Notes under the pieces: model-generated | Seen by the model: only the letters and a program-made list of their open reading frames with translations | Told to the model about the DNA's origin: nothing | The model's database searches: none | DNA from: Mucilaginibacter sp. PPCGB 2223 | Lineage (GTDB): Bacteria; Bacteroidota; Bacteroidia; Sphingobacteriales; Sphingobacteriaceae | NCBI RefSeq assembly: GCF_001705515.1 | Contig: NZ_MDJS01000002.1 | Location: 620,001 to 684,000 of the forward strand | Length of the DNA stretch: 64,000 bases | Direction of reading: 5' to 3' | Part shown: positions 26,041 to 35,137 of the stretch, in pieces | Position numbering within the stretch: position 1 is the stretch's first letter | Layout of the letters: every line of letters starts with the position of its first letter | Position numbers and translations under genes: made by a program

Positions 26041-27411
26041 CTATATCAAATGCTTCAACTGAATGATCTCCTGCTCCTCTAAAAAGCGCCAGCGGCCGCG
26101 GGGCAGGTCTTTTTTGGTTAAACCGGCATAGATCGAGCGGTCGAGCTTAACTACATTATAGCCCAGGCTCTCGAAAATACGGCGTACGATGCGGTTTTTG
26201 CCGCTGTGTATCTGTATGCCTATCTCGCGTTTGCTGCCACCCTGTACATAGCTGATGCTGTCGGGTTTGATCAGGCCGTCTTCCAGTTCAAGGCCGTAAG
26301 CAATTTTATTCAGGTCGCCCTGGGTGAGGCTTTTATCCAGTTCAACCTGGTAAAGCTTGGTGATGTTGCTGCGCGGGTGCGATAGTTTATCGGCCAGGTC
26401 GCCATCGTTGGTCATCAGTAACAAACCGGTAGTGTTGCGATCAAGGCGGCCAACCGGGTAAATGCGCTCTTTGCTGGCCTTTTCAACCAGGTGCATCACG
26501 GTGCGGCGTTCCTGCGGGTCGTCAGTAGTAGTAATATAGTCTTTTGGTTTATTCAATAATACATACACCATCTTTTCGCGTTTCAGGGTCTCGCCGTTGT
26601 AGCGTACCTCGTCGCGCATCGGGTCGACCTTAAAGCCCAGCTCCGATACTACTTCGCCGTTTACCGATATTACACCGGCAACGATCAACTCGTCGGCTTT
26701 GCGGCGCGAGCAGATGCCCGCGTTCGAGATATAGCGGTTAAGGCGTATTTTGCCTTTGTCCGGATCTTGGGTTGCTGATTTTTTGCGCCCGCGCATGGTG
26801 CGCTCAGGCTGTGGCTGGTCGGCGTCGAAAAAAGTTTCGCGTACCGAACGTGGTTTATCCGATGGGCGGCTGGTGCCGGTATTGCTGTCTTTACGTAAAC
26901 GGAAAGGGCGGCTATCGCCTTCGGTTTTGCCTTTGTAGCCCGAACCTTCCTTTTTAAAGCCGCCTTCGCGGGATGGGCGATCGTTAAAATCTTTGGTGCC
27001 GTAGGGTTTGCGTTTAAAATCGCTTTCGCCTTCTTTTTTAAAGCGGCGGTCGCCGCCTGGCTTATCGCCGAAATCTTTGGTGCCGTATGGCTTTTTATAA
27101 CCGCCTTCGCGTGATGGCTTGTCAGAAAAGTCTTTGCTGCCGTAAGGCCTGCTTTTAAAATCGCCGGCTGGTTTGCCTTTGTAGCCCTCGCCGGTTTTTT
27201 TGAACGGTTTTCTTTCACCGGTTGCTTCGCCGTCAAATTTCTTTTTTGGCCGGTCGCTATCCGACTCAAATTTTTTGAAACCTGTTGATGGTGTTTTTGA
27301 TCGTGAAGCCGAACCTGAACGGGCCGGTCTTTCGCCTCCTTGCGACGGAGTTCTGCGGGATGAGTTGGCGGATCTGTCGTCGCGACTGTTTCCTGATTTT
27401 TTGAATGCCAT
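26041..27411 (-). CDS. RluB/RsuA-family rRNA pseudouridine synthase with long disordered repeat N-terminus
   Basis: 456 residues. The first 215 are basic, Ser/Gly/Lys-rich and repetitive: KPYGTKDF or a close variant recurs with DRPSREGG and KKEGE units, probably disordered and RNA-binding. An S4 domain follows (IRLNRYISNAGICSRRKADE, about 222-270), then the synthase domain with catalytic Asp in VGRLDRNTTGLLLMTNDGD. Related enzymes convert U2605 of 23S rRNA. Such N-terminal tails are common in Bacteroidota. Long frames on either strand in the tail are composition artefacts. Confidence 0.9.
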   Translation of the reverse strand: MAFKKSGNSRDDRSANSSRRTPSQGGERPARSGSASRSKTPSTGFKKFESDSDRPKKKFDGEATGERKPFKKTGEGYKGKPAGDFKSRPYGSKDFSDKPSREGGYKKPYGTKDFGDKPGGDRRFKKEGESDFKRKPYGTKDFNDRPSREGGFKKEGSGYKGKTEGDSRPFRLRKDSNTGTSRPSDKPRSVRETFFDADQPQPERTMRGRKKSATQDPDKGKIRLNRYISNAGICSRRKADELIVAGVISVNGEVVSELGFKVDPMRDEVRYNGETLKREKMVYVLLNKPKDYITTTDDPQERRTVMHLVEKASKERIYPVGRLDRNTTGLLLMTNDGDLADKLSHPRSNITKLYQVELDKSLTQGDLNKIAYGLELEDGLIKPDSISYVQGGSKREIGIQIHSGKNRIVRRIFESLGYNVVKLDRSIYAGLTKKDLPRGRWRFLEEQEIIQLKHLI

Positions 27412-27670
27412 ATTTGTCGGGTTAACGCTGTCTCAGCGGGGCAACAAAAGTATACATTTTTTCGCATCCTGACAAGAGTAATTTTACGACGATTTTTAAT
27501 CAAAAATTAAAAAAATTAATCGTAAAAAACTTAAAAATCGATCAAAATCAGGCGCGATTTTGGGAAAAATATGCAAAAATCCCCCCTGCAAAAATCCAGC
27601 TTTAAGTTGCTAAAAACGCTGTTTTTTGAGGCCAAACAAAGCTTTTTGAAAATTGTTTTTTACGTAAGTG

Positions 27671-27702
27671 TTTGATTGTGTGATGGGTATGGGTTATCTT
27701 TG
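27671..27702 (+). promoter_or_regulatory. Bacteroidota-type promoter of the lytic transglycosylase gene
   Basis: TTTG at 27671-27674, a 20-base spacer, then TATCTTTG at 27695-27702: a near-ideal TTTG/TAnnTTTG pair, 28 bases before the first ATG. Confidence 0.7.
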
Positions 27703-27730
27703 CAGCGGTTTTTAACTAAATGATTTGTGA

Positions 27731-28519
27731 ATGATAGGAAAGAAAATGATTAAAAAATGCTTACTTACGTGCTCCGTAATACTGGCGCTGATGATCATGT
27801 TCGAGCTGTCTTTCGGCACCGAAAAAATCCGAAAAACACCGCAAAATTACCAACCGAATTACAGCTTTATTTTATACAAAAGCGCTAAGCCGGCTGCATT
27901 AAATTTTGCCAACGAAACCCTGCCTTTGGGTGATAAAAAAGTAAAGGTAAAAATGAGGCTTTGCCTGCAAAGGCATAGCTTCGGCAATGTACAGAGCGAC
28001 ATCCTGCACCGTAAGGCCGAACAATGGTTCCCGATCATCGAACCTATTTTAAAAGCACACGGTATCCCCGACGATTTTAAGTACATCCCGCTGGTTGAAG
28101 CCGGTTTTGGCGAAGGTAAATCATCGCGCGGAGCTTACGGCCCATGGCAGTTTATGCCCGGTACGGCACGTACCTATGGTTTGCGTGTGGGTAAAAAGCA
28201 CGATGAACGTTTGGACATCCGTAAATCGACCATCGCAGCCTGCAAGTACCTCAACGAGCTGCACGGCGAATTTAAAAGCTGGGTAATGGTGGCAGCTGCT
28301 TACAACACAGGCTCGCCTAACCTGGCACAGCTGGTGCGCAGCCAGAAACAGGCCAATTATTTTAAAATGCACATGAACCGCGAAACGGGTGTATATGTGT
28401 ATAGCCTGGTTGCCATGAAAGAGATCATTAACCACCCGATGGATTATGGTTATACTACCGAGAAGCCGATTTTGGCTATGATAGCCCAGCATAATGCTGA
28501 TAAGCTATCTTTCGATTAA
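27731..28519 (+). CDS. Lytic transglycosylase domain protein
   Basis: 262 residues; an N-terminal hydrophobic segment (about 8-26) anchors or exports it. The SLT domain covers about 95-215: YIPLVEAGFGEGKSSRGAYG contains the catalytic Glu, followed by GPWQFMPGTARTYGL and VAAAYNTGSPNL as in MltD-type enzymes. It cleaves peptidoglycan glycan strands in the periplasm. A second ATG at 27746, preceded by AGGAAAG, is an equally possible start. Terminator at 28548-28576. Confidence 0.9.
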   Translation: MIGKKMIKKCLLTCSVILALMIMFELSFGTEKIRKTPQNYQPNYSFILYKSAKPAALNFANETLPLGDKKVKVKMRLCLQRHSFGNVQSDILHRKAEQWFPIIEPILKAHGIPDDFKYIPLVEAGFGEGKSSRGAYGPWQFMPGTARTYGLRVGKKHDERLDIRKSTIAACKYLNELHGEFKSWVMVAAAYNTGSPNLAQLVRSQKQANYFKMHMNRETGVYVYSLVAMKEIINHPMDYGYTTEKPILAMIAQHNADKLSFD

Positions 28520-28547
28520 CACCTGATCAGTTAAGGAGCACGTTTTA

Positions 28548-28576
28548 CAGCCCGCTTAAAAAAAGCGGGCTTTTTT
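28548..28576 (+). terminator. Intrinsic terminator
   Basis: Stem AGCCCGCTT/AAGCGGGCT with an A-rich loop and a T6 tail, 29 bases after the lytic transglycosylase stop codon. Confidence 0.88.
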
Positions 28577-28593
28577 ATGCCCAGATGCACCGC

Positions 28594-28696
28594 GTTAGGG
28601 ATAATAGTGGATACCAGTCCTCGTGGCTAAGGCCTGTGTAGTATGAGCGCCCGCCTGCCGGACGGGTAGGGATAGCCCGGCCGCAGGCATCGCCCA
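28594..28696 (-). repeat. GC-rich REP-like element, copy D (long form)
   Basis: Minus strand reads GGGCGATGCCTGCGGCCGGG, CTATCCCTACCCGTCCGGCA, GGCGGGCGCTCATACTACAC, AGGCCTTAGCCAC and ends TGGTATCC. It shares the tail after the core with copy A (4659-4812). Located in the gene-free stretch 28577-28995; nothing else but the uvrA promoter region is visible there. Confidence 0.75.
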
Positions 28697-28995
28697 AAAA
28701 GAGCAGAAAGCATAAAGCTCAAAGCAGTAAGCCATGTTTGGCCTGTGAATTATAATTCATTTCCCTTTCTATGTATAATCATATGATTGTATTTATCTCC
28801 TGTTAGCCTTTACCAAACAAATTGATCCACCCCCTCTGTCATCCTAATATCCAATTCTTTACAATAATTGCATTTTACTAAAATCTGTAGTATTTCAAGT
28901 GTTTTTTCCGTATCTTCGCAGGCTTCGAAAAGCGGCAAAATTGTAAAACCCGTTGAGCGCTTTTGGGGTTATAAATACTTGTTTCTGCAAAATAT

Positions 28996-31854
28996 ATGAG
29001 CGAAAAAACAATCGACCTTGGCGAGCAAAGTGAAGTGGAGGTGTATGGTGCCCGGGTACATAATTTAAAAAATATCGATGTGTCCTTTCCGCGCAATAAG
29101 CTGGTGGTTATCACAGGTTTAAGCGGCAGCGGCAAATCGTCGTTAGCGTTCGATACCATTTATGCCGAAGGGCAGCGCCGCTATATGGAAACATTTTCGG
29201 CCTACTCGCGCCAGTTTATGGGCGGCATGGAGCGTCCGGACGTTGATAAAGTTTCGGGCCTGAGCCCGGTTATCGCCATCGAGCAGAAAACCACCAGTAA
29301 AAACCCGCGCTCAACCGTAGGCACCATTACCGAGATTTACGATTTTATGCGCTTGCTGTACGCCCGCGCCGGCGATGCCTATTCGTACGTATCTGGCGAA
29401 AAGATGGAGCGCATGAGCGAGGACCAGATCCTGAAAACGATCCTCGAAAAATTCGACGGACAGCCGGTGAATGTGCTGGCGCCGGTAGTGAAAGGCCGTA
29501 AGGGCCATTACCGCGAGCTTTTTGAGCAGATACGCAAGCAAGGCTATGTAAAAGTTTGGGTTGATGGCGAGATATTGAACGTGGAACCAAAAATGCAGGT
29601 CGACCGGTACAAGATACACGACATAGATATTGTTGTCGACCGCCTGACTATCCGCGAAAGCGATACCAAGCGCCTGCATACTTCCATCCAAACTGCTGTT
29701 AAGTTGGCTAAGGGCATCATTCGTATTGCTGATAAGGATGGCAAGCTGTATTATTTCAGCAAATACCTGATGGATCCGGTTTCGGGCATATCGTACGATG
29801 AGCCGCAGCCCAATACCTTTTCCTTCAACTCGCCTTACGGCGCCTGCGAACGTTGCGACGGCCTGGGCTATATTTTCGAGGTTGATGAGGCATCGGTAAT
29901 ACCGAATCCCAAACTGAGCATCATGAATGGTGGCCTGGCCCCGATCGGCGAATACCGCGAAACCTGGATATTTCAGGTGCTGAAAGCTTTGGCCAAGAAG
30001 TACGATTTTGCGTTAAGCACACCGATAGAAAAGATCCCGCGCGAAACGCTGGAGGTCATCCTCAACGGTTCGCACGAACTGATCACTGTGCCGGTTGAAT
30101 ACAACAAATGGAACGTTACCAATTACCAGATCAGTTTCGACGGCATTGTTAAAATGCTCGAAGAGCAGCAGGAAAAGCGTGGCGAGGATGCTTTAGGCGA
30201 TATGGATTCATTCCGTGTTTTAAAGACCTGCCCGGTTTGCGATGGCGCACGTTTGAAAAAGGAATCGCTGCATTTTAAGGTGGATGAAAAGAACATCTTC
30301 GAGCTGGCTTGTATGGATATTGTTAGCCTCAGCGCCTGGTTCGATGGTTTGGAGAGCCGCCTGAACGAACGCCAGAACATCATCGCCAAAGAAATACTGA
30401 AGGAGATACGCGCACGCATCGGCTTTTTGCTGGACGTAGGGTTGAGTTATCTGACTTTAGACCGCACCGCCAAAACCCTTTCGGGCGGCGAGGCGCAGCG
30501 CATCCGCCTGGCTACACAGATCGGATCGCAGCTGATGAACGTGATGTACATCCTTGATGAGCCGAGCATTGGCTTGCACCAGCGCGATAACGACCGTTTG
30601 ATCAACGCCCTGAAAAACCTGCGCGACCTGGGTAATACTGTTTTAGTGGTTGAGCACGATAAAGACATGATCCTCGAAGCCGACCACGTGATCGATATGG
30701 GCCCTGCTGCCGGCGTGCACGGCGGCACCGTTGTTGCCGAAGGTACACCGGCGCAATTGATGAAAGAACATACGCTGACCACATCGTATTTGAACGGCGA
30801 GCGCGCCATTGCTATTCCTGCAAAGAGGAGAGAAGGCAATGGTAAAACATTATCACTTAAAAAAGCTACCGGGCATAATTTGAAGAAAGTTTCGGTTGAT
30901 TTTCCGTTAGGGAAACTCATTGGCGTTACCGGCGTATCGGGCAGCGGTAAATCGAGTTTGATCACTGAAACGCTGTACCCGATATTAAACCATCACTTTT
31001 TCCGTGCTAAGAAACACCCGCTGCCTTACGAAAAGATAGAAGGGCTGGAGCATATCGATAAAGTGATCGAGATCGATCAGACACCGATCGGACGTACGCC
31101 ACGCTCAAACCCGGCAACTTATACCGGCGTATTTTCGGATATCCGTAACCTGTATGTTGGTTTGCCCGAGTCGAAGATACGTGGTTATAAACCCGGCCGT
31201 TTCTCGTTCAACGTCAAAGGCGGCCGCTGCGAAACCTGCCAGGGCGCGGGCATGAAAGTGATCGAAATGAACTTTTTGCCCGATGTGCAGGTACCCTGCG
31301 AAGAGTGTAACGGCCGCCGCTACAACCGCGAAACGCTGGAAGTACGCTATCGCGGCAAATCCATCAGCGATGTGCTGGATATGAGCATCGAGGACGGCTG
31401 TTCGTTTTTTGAGCATATCCCATCCATCCAGCGCAAGATACAAACCCTGCAGGATGTAGGCTTGGGTTACATCACCCTGGGGCAGTCGTCAACAACATTA
31501 TCCGGCGGTGAGGCGCAACGCGTAAAACTGGCTACCGAGCTCTCAAAGAAAGATACGGGTAATACGTTTTATATTTTAGATGAGCCAACTACGGGCTTGC
31601 ATTTCGAAGACATCAACGTGCTTTTAGGTGTAATTCAATTGCTGGTTGATAAAGGCAATACGGTTTTAGTTATCGAGCATAACCTGGACGTAATTAAGGT
31701 TGTCGATCATGTGATCGACCTCGGCCCCGAAGGCGGCTCGGGTGGTGGCAAAATCCTGTTCGAAGGCACGCCTGAAGGTTTGTGCAAGGTTAAAGAGAGT
31801 TTTACCGGTAAATTCCTGAAAAAGGAAATGGAATTGACGGCAAAGTTGAAGTAG
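28996..31854 (+). CDS. uvrA: Excinuclease ABC subunit A
   Basis: DNA damage recognition ATPase of nucleotide excision repair, 952 residues, full length. Two ABC modules are complete: Walker A GLSGSGKSS (41-49) and GVSGSGKSS (about 640), signatures TLSGGEAQRIRLA and TLSGGEAQRVKLA, and Walker B with ILDEPSIGLHQRD and ILDEPTTGLHFED. Zinc-binding cysteines occur as CERCDGLGY/CPVCDGARL and CETCQGAGM/CEECNGRRY. A -7-like TATCTTCG lies at 28911. Monocistronic. Confidence 0.97.
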   Translation: MSEKTIDLGEQSEVEVYGARVHNLKNIDVSFPRNKLVVITGLSGSGKSSLAFDTIYAEGQRRYMETFSAYSRQFMGGMERPDVDKVSGLSPVIAIEQKTTSKNPRSTVGTITEIYDFMRLLYARAGDAYSYVSGEKMERMSEDQILKTILEKFDGQPVNVLAPVVKGRKGHYRELFEQIRKQGYVKVWVDGEILNVEPKMQVDRYKIHDIDIVVDRLTIRESDTKRLHTSIQTAVKLAKGIIRIADKDGKLYYFSKYLMDPVSGISYDEPQPNTFSFNSPYGACERCDGLGYIFEVDEASVIPNPKLSIMNGGLAPIGEYRETWIFQVLKALAKKYDFALSTPIEKIPRETLEVILNGSHELITVPVEYNKWNVTNYQISFDGIVKMLEEQQEKRGEDALGDMDSFRVLKTCPVCDGARLKKESLHFKVDEKNIFELACMDIVSLSAWFDGLESRLNERQNIIAKEILKEIRARIGFLLDVGLSYLTLDRTAKTLSGGEAQRIRLATQIGSQLMNVMYILDEPSIGLHQRDNDRLINALKNLRDLGNTVLVVEHDKDMILEADHVIDMGPAAGVHGGTVVAEGTPAQLMKEHTLTTSYLNGERAIAIPAKRREGNGKTLSLKKATGHNLKKVSVDFPLGKLIGVTGVSGSGKSSLITETLYPILNHHFFRAKKHPLPYEKIEGLEHIDKVIEIDQTPIGRTPRSNPATYTGVFSDIRNLYVGLPESKIRGYKPGRFSFNVKGGRCETCQGAGMKVIEMNFLPDVQVPCEECNGRRYNRETLEVRYRGKSISDVLDMSIEDGCSFFEHIPSIQRKIQTLQDVGLGYITLGQSSTTLSGGEAQRVKLATELSKKDTGNTFYILDEPTTGLHFEDINVLLGVIQLLVDKGNTVLVIEHNLDVIKVVDHVIDLGPEGGSGGGKILFEGTPEGLCKVKESFTGKFLKKEMELTAKLK

Positions 31855-31928
31855 ACCGGATGAACGTGCTGGTTGTTGGATAAAAAGACTCGGGCTTACC
31901 CGCTAAACTTTTTGTTGAGCAAAATCGT

Positions 31929-31936
31929 TATATTTG
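31929..31936 (+). promoter_or_regulatory. Candidate -7 box of the toxin-antitoxin operon
   Basis: TATATTTG fits TAnnTTTG exactly, 17 bases before the antitoxin ATG at 31954. Confidence 0.5.
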
Positions 31937-31953
31937 AATATAAAGTAATACTC

Positions 31954-32169
31954 ATGACAACACTTACCATTGATATCCATAATCAAGAAGAGGAAAAGGC
32001 TTTGTTGGAGTTTTTGCATAAAAAAAACATTAGCTACAGAACTAACGACGACCTTACTTTGTCGCAAGAGCAGGAAGAAGAAATACTTAGCAGGGAAAAG
32101 GCTTTTGAAAATGGTGAGATGAAGAGCCAGCCCTGGGAGGAAGTTCGGAAACGATTTGTGCGTACTTAA
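31954..32169 (+). CDS. Putative antitoxin
   Basis: 71 residues from ATG 31954 (MTTLTIDIHNQEEEKALLEF); frame sequence upstream lies before the promoter box. Strongly acidic and helical, with SQEQEEEILSREKAFENGE near the middle and PWEEVRKRF at the end, a common pattern in antitoxins of RelE/ParE pairs. Its TAA overlaps the toxin ATG (TAATG), so the two are coupled. No similarity to the other antitoxin in this window beyond the acidic tail. Confidence 0.75.
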   Translation: MTTLTIDIHNQEEEKALLEFLHKKNISYRTNDDLTLSQEQEEEILSREKAFENGEMKSQPWEEVRKRFVRT

Positions 32170-32465
32170 TGTATACAATCCGGTTACTTGATATTGCGAT
32201 TGAAGAATTGCAGGAAGCATTTAATTGGTATCAGGAACAAAGACCTGATCTGGGTTATGATCTTATTGACGAGGTTAATGACTATCTTAAACAAGTTGAA
32301 TTGAACCCACATCAATTTGTGGTGAAGTTTGCGAAACGCTATCATCATGCAACATTGAAGATATTCCCATATCAGATTATCTACCGGGTTGACGAAAATA
32401 AAAAGTTGGTACAGGTGTATTCGATATTTCATACCAGCCGCAGACCGAAACGGTATAAGAAGTAA
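32169..32465 (+). CDS. RelE/ParE family toxin
   Basis: 98 residues with the ParE-like pattern: YTIRLLDIAIEELQEAFNWY at the start, YQEQRPDLGYDLIDEVNDYL in the helical hairpin and PYQIIYRVDENKKLVQVYSI then FHTSRRPKRY at the end, where the basic tail carries catalytic or target-contact residues. Coupled to the upstream antitoxin by a one-base overlap. Probable target is ribosome-bound mRNA or gyrase. Confidence 0.85.
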   Translation: MYTIRLLDIAIEELQEAFNWYQEQRPDLGYDLIDEVNDYLKQVELNPHQFVVKFAKRYHHATLKIFPYQIIYRVDENKKLVQVYSIFHTSRRPKRYKK

Positions 32466-32509
32466 CTCTTCCGTTAAGCATGTTGCTGTTAAATTAGTTA
32501 TCATTAACC

Positions 32510-34006
32510 ATGCAACCACTCCTCACATCCCCGCAAATCAAAGCTGCCGACGCCTACACTATCGAACACGAACCCACAAGCTCGGTCGACCTGATGGAGC
32601 GTGCCGCGAAAGCTTTTGTAACATGCATCGTCAAGCATTATCCCGACAAGGAAAAAAATATTGCAGTTTACTGCGGTACAGGTAACAATGGCGGGGATGG
32701 TTTAGCTATTGCACGTTTGCTGCATCAGGCACGCTATAAAAATGTTAAGGTTAAAATCGCCCGGTTTTCCGATAAATCAACCGGTGATTTCTACACAAAC
32801 CTGAAGCGGCTGAGAAGCATAGAAGTTACCGAGATACATCCCGGCGATAAACTGCCCGAAGAAGATGCCGGTATCCTGATCGATGGTTTGTTAGGCACCG
32901 GCTTAAATAAACCATTAACCGGTGCTTATAAAAAACTGGTTGATCATTTGAACAGCCTGGATAAGGAAGTTATAGCCATCGATATCCCAACAGGCTTTAT
33001 GGGTGATGGCGAGGTGCCGGCGGATGCTGCCGTATTAAAAGCCAATCTCGTTATCACCTTTCAGCAGCCCAAGATCAATTTTTTACTGCCCGAGTCGGCC
33101 AAATACATGGATGACTTTGTGGTGGCAGATATCGGCATCAAGCCCGAATACATCCGGCAGCAAAATACGCCGTATCAGCTATTGGAGCAGGCAGATATAA
33201 CCAGCAAATTAAAACTCCGTAGAAAATTTACACACAAAGGCACTTATGGCCATGCGCTGATCATAGCCGGTCAGCCCGAAACCATGGGTGCGGCTTTGCT
33301 ATGTTCGTCGGCTTGCGCGCATACCGGCGCCGGTTTGACTACGGCCTGCATTCCCGAAAGCGGTTTAATCGCTTTAAATACTGCACATCCCGAAGTAATG
33401 GCTATTGTGCGCAAAGATCATCACCCGCCCAAAACAGAGTGGAATAAATTCAGTGCTATTGCCATCGGGCCGGGCTTAGGTAAACATGCCGATGCCCTGA
33501 ATTTGCTGCAAGCCGCATTTGCCGAATTTAATAAACCTATGGTGATCGATGCCGACGCGTTAAACCTGGTAGCCGAAAATCATCTGTTGGAAAAAGTTCC
33601 CGCGAACAGTATCCTGACGCCGCACATGAAAGAGTTCGACCGGCTGTTTGGCGAACACCGAAACTGGTGGGGGCGTATTGAAAAGCTTATCGAAAAAGCT
33701 AAAGAGTTTAAGATATACATTGTATTGAAGAATCAATATACCATCATCGGCACCCCGCAAGGTATGGTATATTTTAATCCTACCGGTAACCCGGCAATGG
33801 CAAGTGGCGGCATGGGAGATGTGCTAACAGGCGTGATCGCATCGCTGCTGGCGCAAGGTTACCTGCCCGAAGATGCTTGTTTGATGGGTGTGTACCTGCA
33901 CGGCATGGCCGGGGATGATTTGGCTTTGCCTGCAAAACTTACAACCGTAGTAGCCGGCGAAGTTGCTAAACACATGCCGGTTGTTATGGCAAAACTCAAG
34001 GCATAA
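32510..34006 (+). CDS. nnr: Bifunctional NAD(P)H-hydrate epimerase / ADP-dependent NAD(P)H-hydrate dehydratase
   Basis: Repairs damaged NAD(P)H hydrates. 498 residues, the normal fused length. The epimerase half (1-210) has the signature YCGTGNNGGDGLAIARLLH and an acidic LIDGLLGTGLNKPL. The dehydratase half (about 230-490) has AIAIGPGLGKHADAL, VIDADALNLV, LTPHMKEFDRL and GNPAMASGGMGDVLTG, the ATP/ADP-binding motif. Ends in a clear terminator; stands alone. Confidence 0.95.
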   Translation: MQPLLTSPQIKAADAYTIEHEPTSSVDLMERAAKAFVTCIVKHYPDKEKNIAVYCGTGNNGGDGLAIARLLHQARYKNVKVKIARFSDKSTGDFYTNLKRLRSIEVTEIHPGDKLPEEDAGILIDGLLGTGLNKPLTGAYKKLVDHLNSLDKEVIAIDIPTGFMGDGEVPADAAVLKANLVITFQQPKINFLLPESAKYMDDFVVADIGIKPEYIRQQNTPYQLLEQADITSKLKLRRKFTHKGTYGHALIIAGQPETMGAALLCSSACAHTGAGLTTACIPESGLIALNTAHPEVMAIVRKDHHPPKTEWNKFSAIAIGPGLGKHADALNLLQAAFAEFNKPMVIDADALNLVAENHLLEKVPANSILTPHMKEFDRLFGEHRNWWGRIEKLIEKAKEFKIYIVLKNQYTIIGTPQGMVYFNPTGNPAMASGGMGDVLTGVIASLLAQGYLPEDACLMGVYLHGMAGDDLALPAKLTTVVAGEVAKHMPVVMAKLKA

Positions 34007-34008
34007 AA

Positions 34009-34037
34009 AAAACGGCTGAAGTATCAACAGCCGTTTT
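34009..34037 (+). terminator. Intrinsic terminator of the NAD(P)H-hydrate repair gene
   Basis: Perfect ten-pair stem AAAACGGCTG/CAGCCGTTTT with a nine-base loop directly after the stop codon. Confidence 0.88.
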
Positions 34038-34225
34038 CTCTATTAACTGACCTTATAAAGAACGAAATACTCATATCTTGAATAGCAGCAAAATTATACT
34101 GCTATGTTTAAAAAGCGATTAACACACTATTAACTGTTTATCCCGCTTTTTAGTATAAGACGTAGCAACTATACCGATAGTTACACTTTTTTGAATATTT
34201 TTTTGTAACAGATGGGTTATATAAA

Positions 34226-34250
34226 AAAAGCCATCGTGTGGATGGCTTTT
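34226..34250. terminator. Bidirectional intrinsic terminator
   Basis: Perfect ten-pair stem AAAAGCCATC/GATGGCTTTT with a GTGTG loop, flanked by A and T runs. Ends the anti-sigma operon on the minus strand and could also end a transcript from 34040-34225 on the plus strand. Confidence 0.82.
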
Positions 34251-34284
34251 ATATTTTAAATAATGATTTATATCGGTTTGCTGA

Positions 34285-35136
34285 TCAGATACTTGCAATA
34301 ACCATCATCTGGCTCATAGTCGGGTTTTGCACCCCGCCGCGTTTTTCTAAGGTTACGGCAAAGGCTGCCGCGTTAGCTACCTGGTCCATCGGTATCATGC
34401 CTGTACTGTCGGCTTTAGCATCAAATACACCCAGGCTAACCGGTTTACCCGCTACGATGGCCCATAATTGGTATTGATGTTCCTGATCGTTGGCCGGCAG
34501 TTTCATATCCTGCATATCCACCATGACTTTTTTCTTTGCCGGGTTCCAGGCAACTGTCATGGCCGAGGCCGGCGACTTTGGCGTGCCCTGCAAATGGACC
34601 AGTTTGTAAGCCGGGTCGTGAAATATATCTATTTCGCCTTGCATGTAATTTACCTGGTTGGCAAAACTTTGATTGCGCTGTTGTAGCGAAGCGATCTGCC
34701 CGTACGAATCGTTTAGTCGTGCGTTCAGCGAATAAATGGCTGCCAGGCTTGCTATCAATGCTACTAAACAAGCCGCAAAGGCATATTTATAAAAACTGTT
34801 AGCTTTTGCAGCGGGTAAAGCTATTACTTTTCCGGCCGGCTCGTCAACCTCGTCGTCGATATCGTTCTCTAAAAATTCTCTTGTCGGAAACTTGTTATCG
34901 TCGGCAAATGTCGTTAACAGGCTGTTCAATACCCTGTCGCGTAAGTGTGCCGGCGGTTCAACTGCGTTTTCTGATGCATACGCTTCCAACCCTTTTTCAA
35001 TCGCCGTTATTTCGGCCCTGATCTCGGGGTATTTCGAAGCCATCTCCTCCACCCGGGCCTTCTCTTCGGGGCTTATATCGCCCAGAACATAAAGCTCCAG
35101 TATCCCTGTCTCCATATATGCTTTTACGTCTTCCAC
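34285..35136 (-). CDS. RskA-type anti-sigma factor
   Basis: 283 residues. The N-terminal 70 residues form the anti-sigma domain (GILELYVLGDISPEEKARVE is the typical start). One membrane helix near residues 112-132 is followed by a short coiled stretch and the periplasmic RskA domain (WNPAKKKVMVDMQDMKLP, EHQYQLWAIVAGKPVSLGVF). It holds the ECF sigma factor encoded one base upstream at the membrane until a signal triggers release. The signal is unknown. Confidence 0.92.
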   Translation of the reverse strand: MEDVKAYMETGILELYVLGDISPEEKARVEEMASKYPEIRAEITAIEKGLEAYASENAVEPPAHLRDRVLNSLLTTFADDNKFPTREFLENDIDDEVDEPAGKVIALPAAKANSFYKYAFAACLVALIASLAAIYSLNARLNDSYGQIASLQQRNQSFANQVNYMQGEIDIFHDPAYKLVHLQGTPKSPASAMTVAWNPAKKKVMVDMQDMKLPANDQEHQYQLWAIVAGKPVSLGVFDAKADSTGMIPMDQVANAAAFAVTLEKRGGVQNPTMSQMMVIASI

Positions 35137-35137
35137 T

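Noticed and set aside
26685..27503. A 272-codon frame on the minus strand overlapping the pseudouridine synthase N-terminus
   Set aside because: It lies in the repetitive basic tail in a shifted frame; its Ala/Lys/Thr-rich content is a composition artefact, while the other frame runs into clear S4 and synthase domains.
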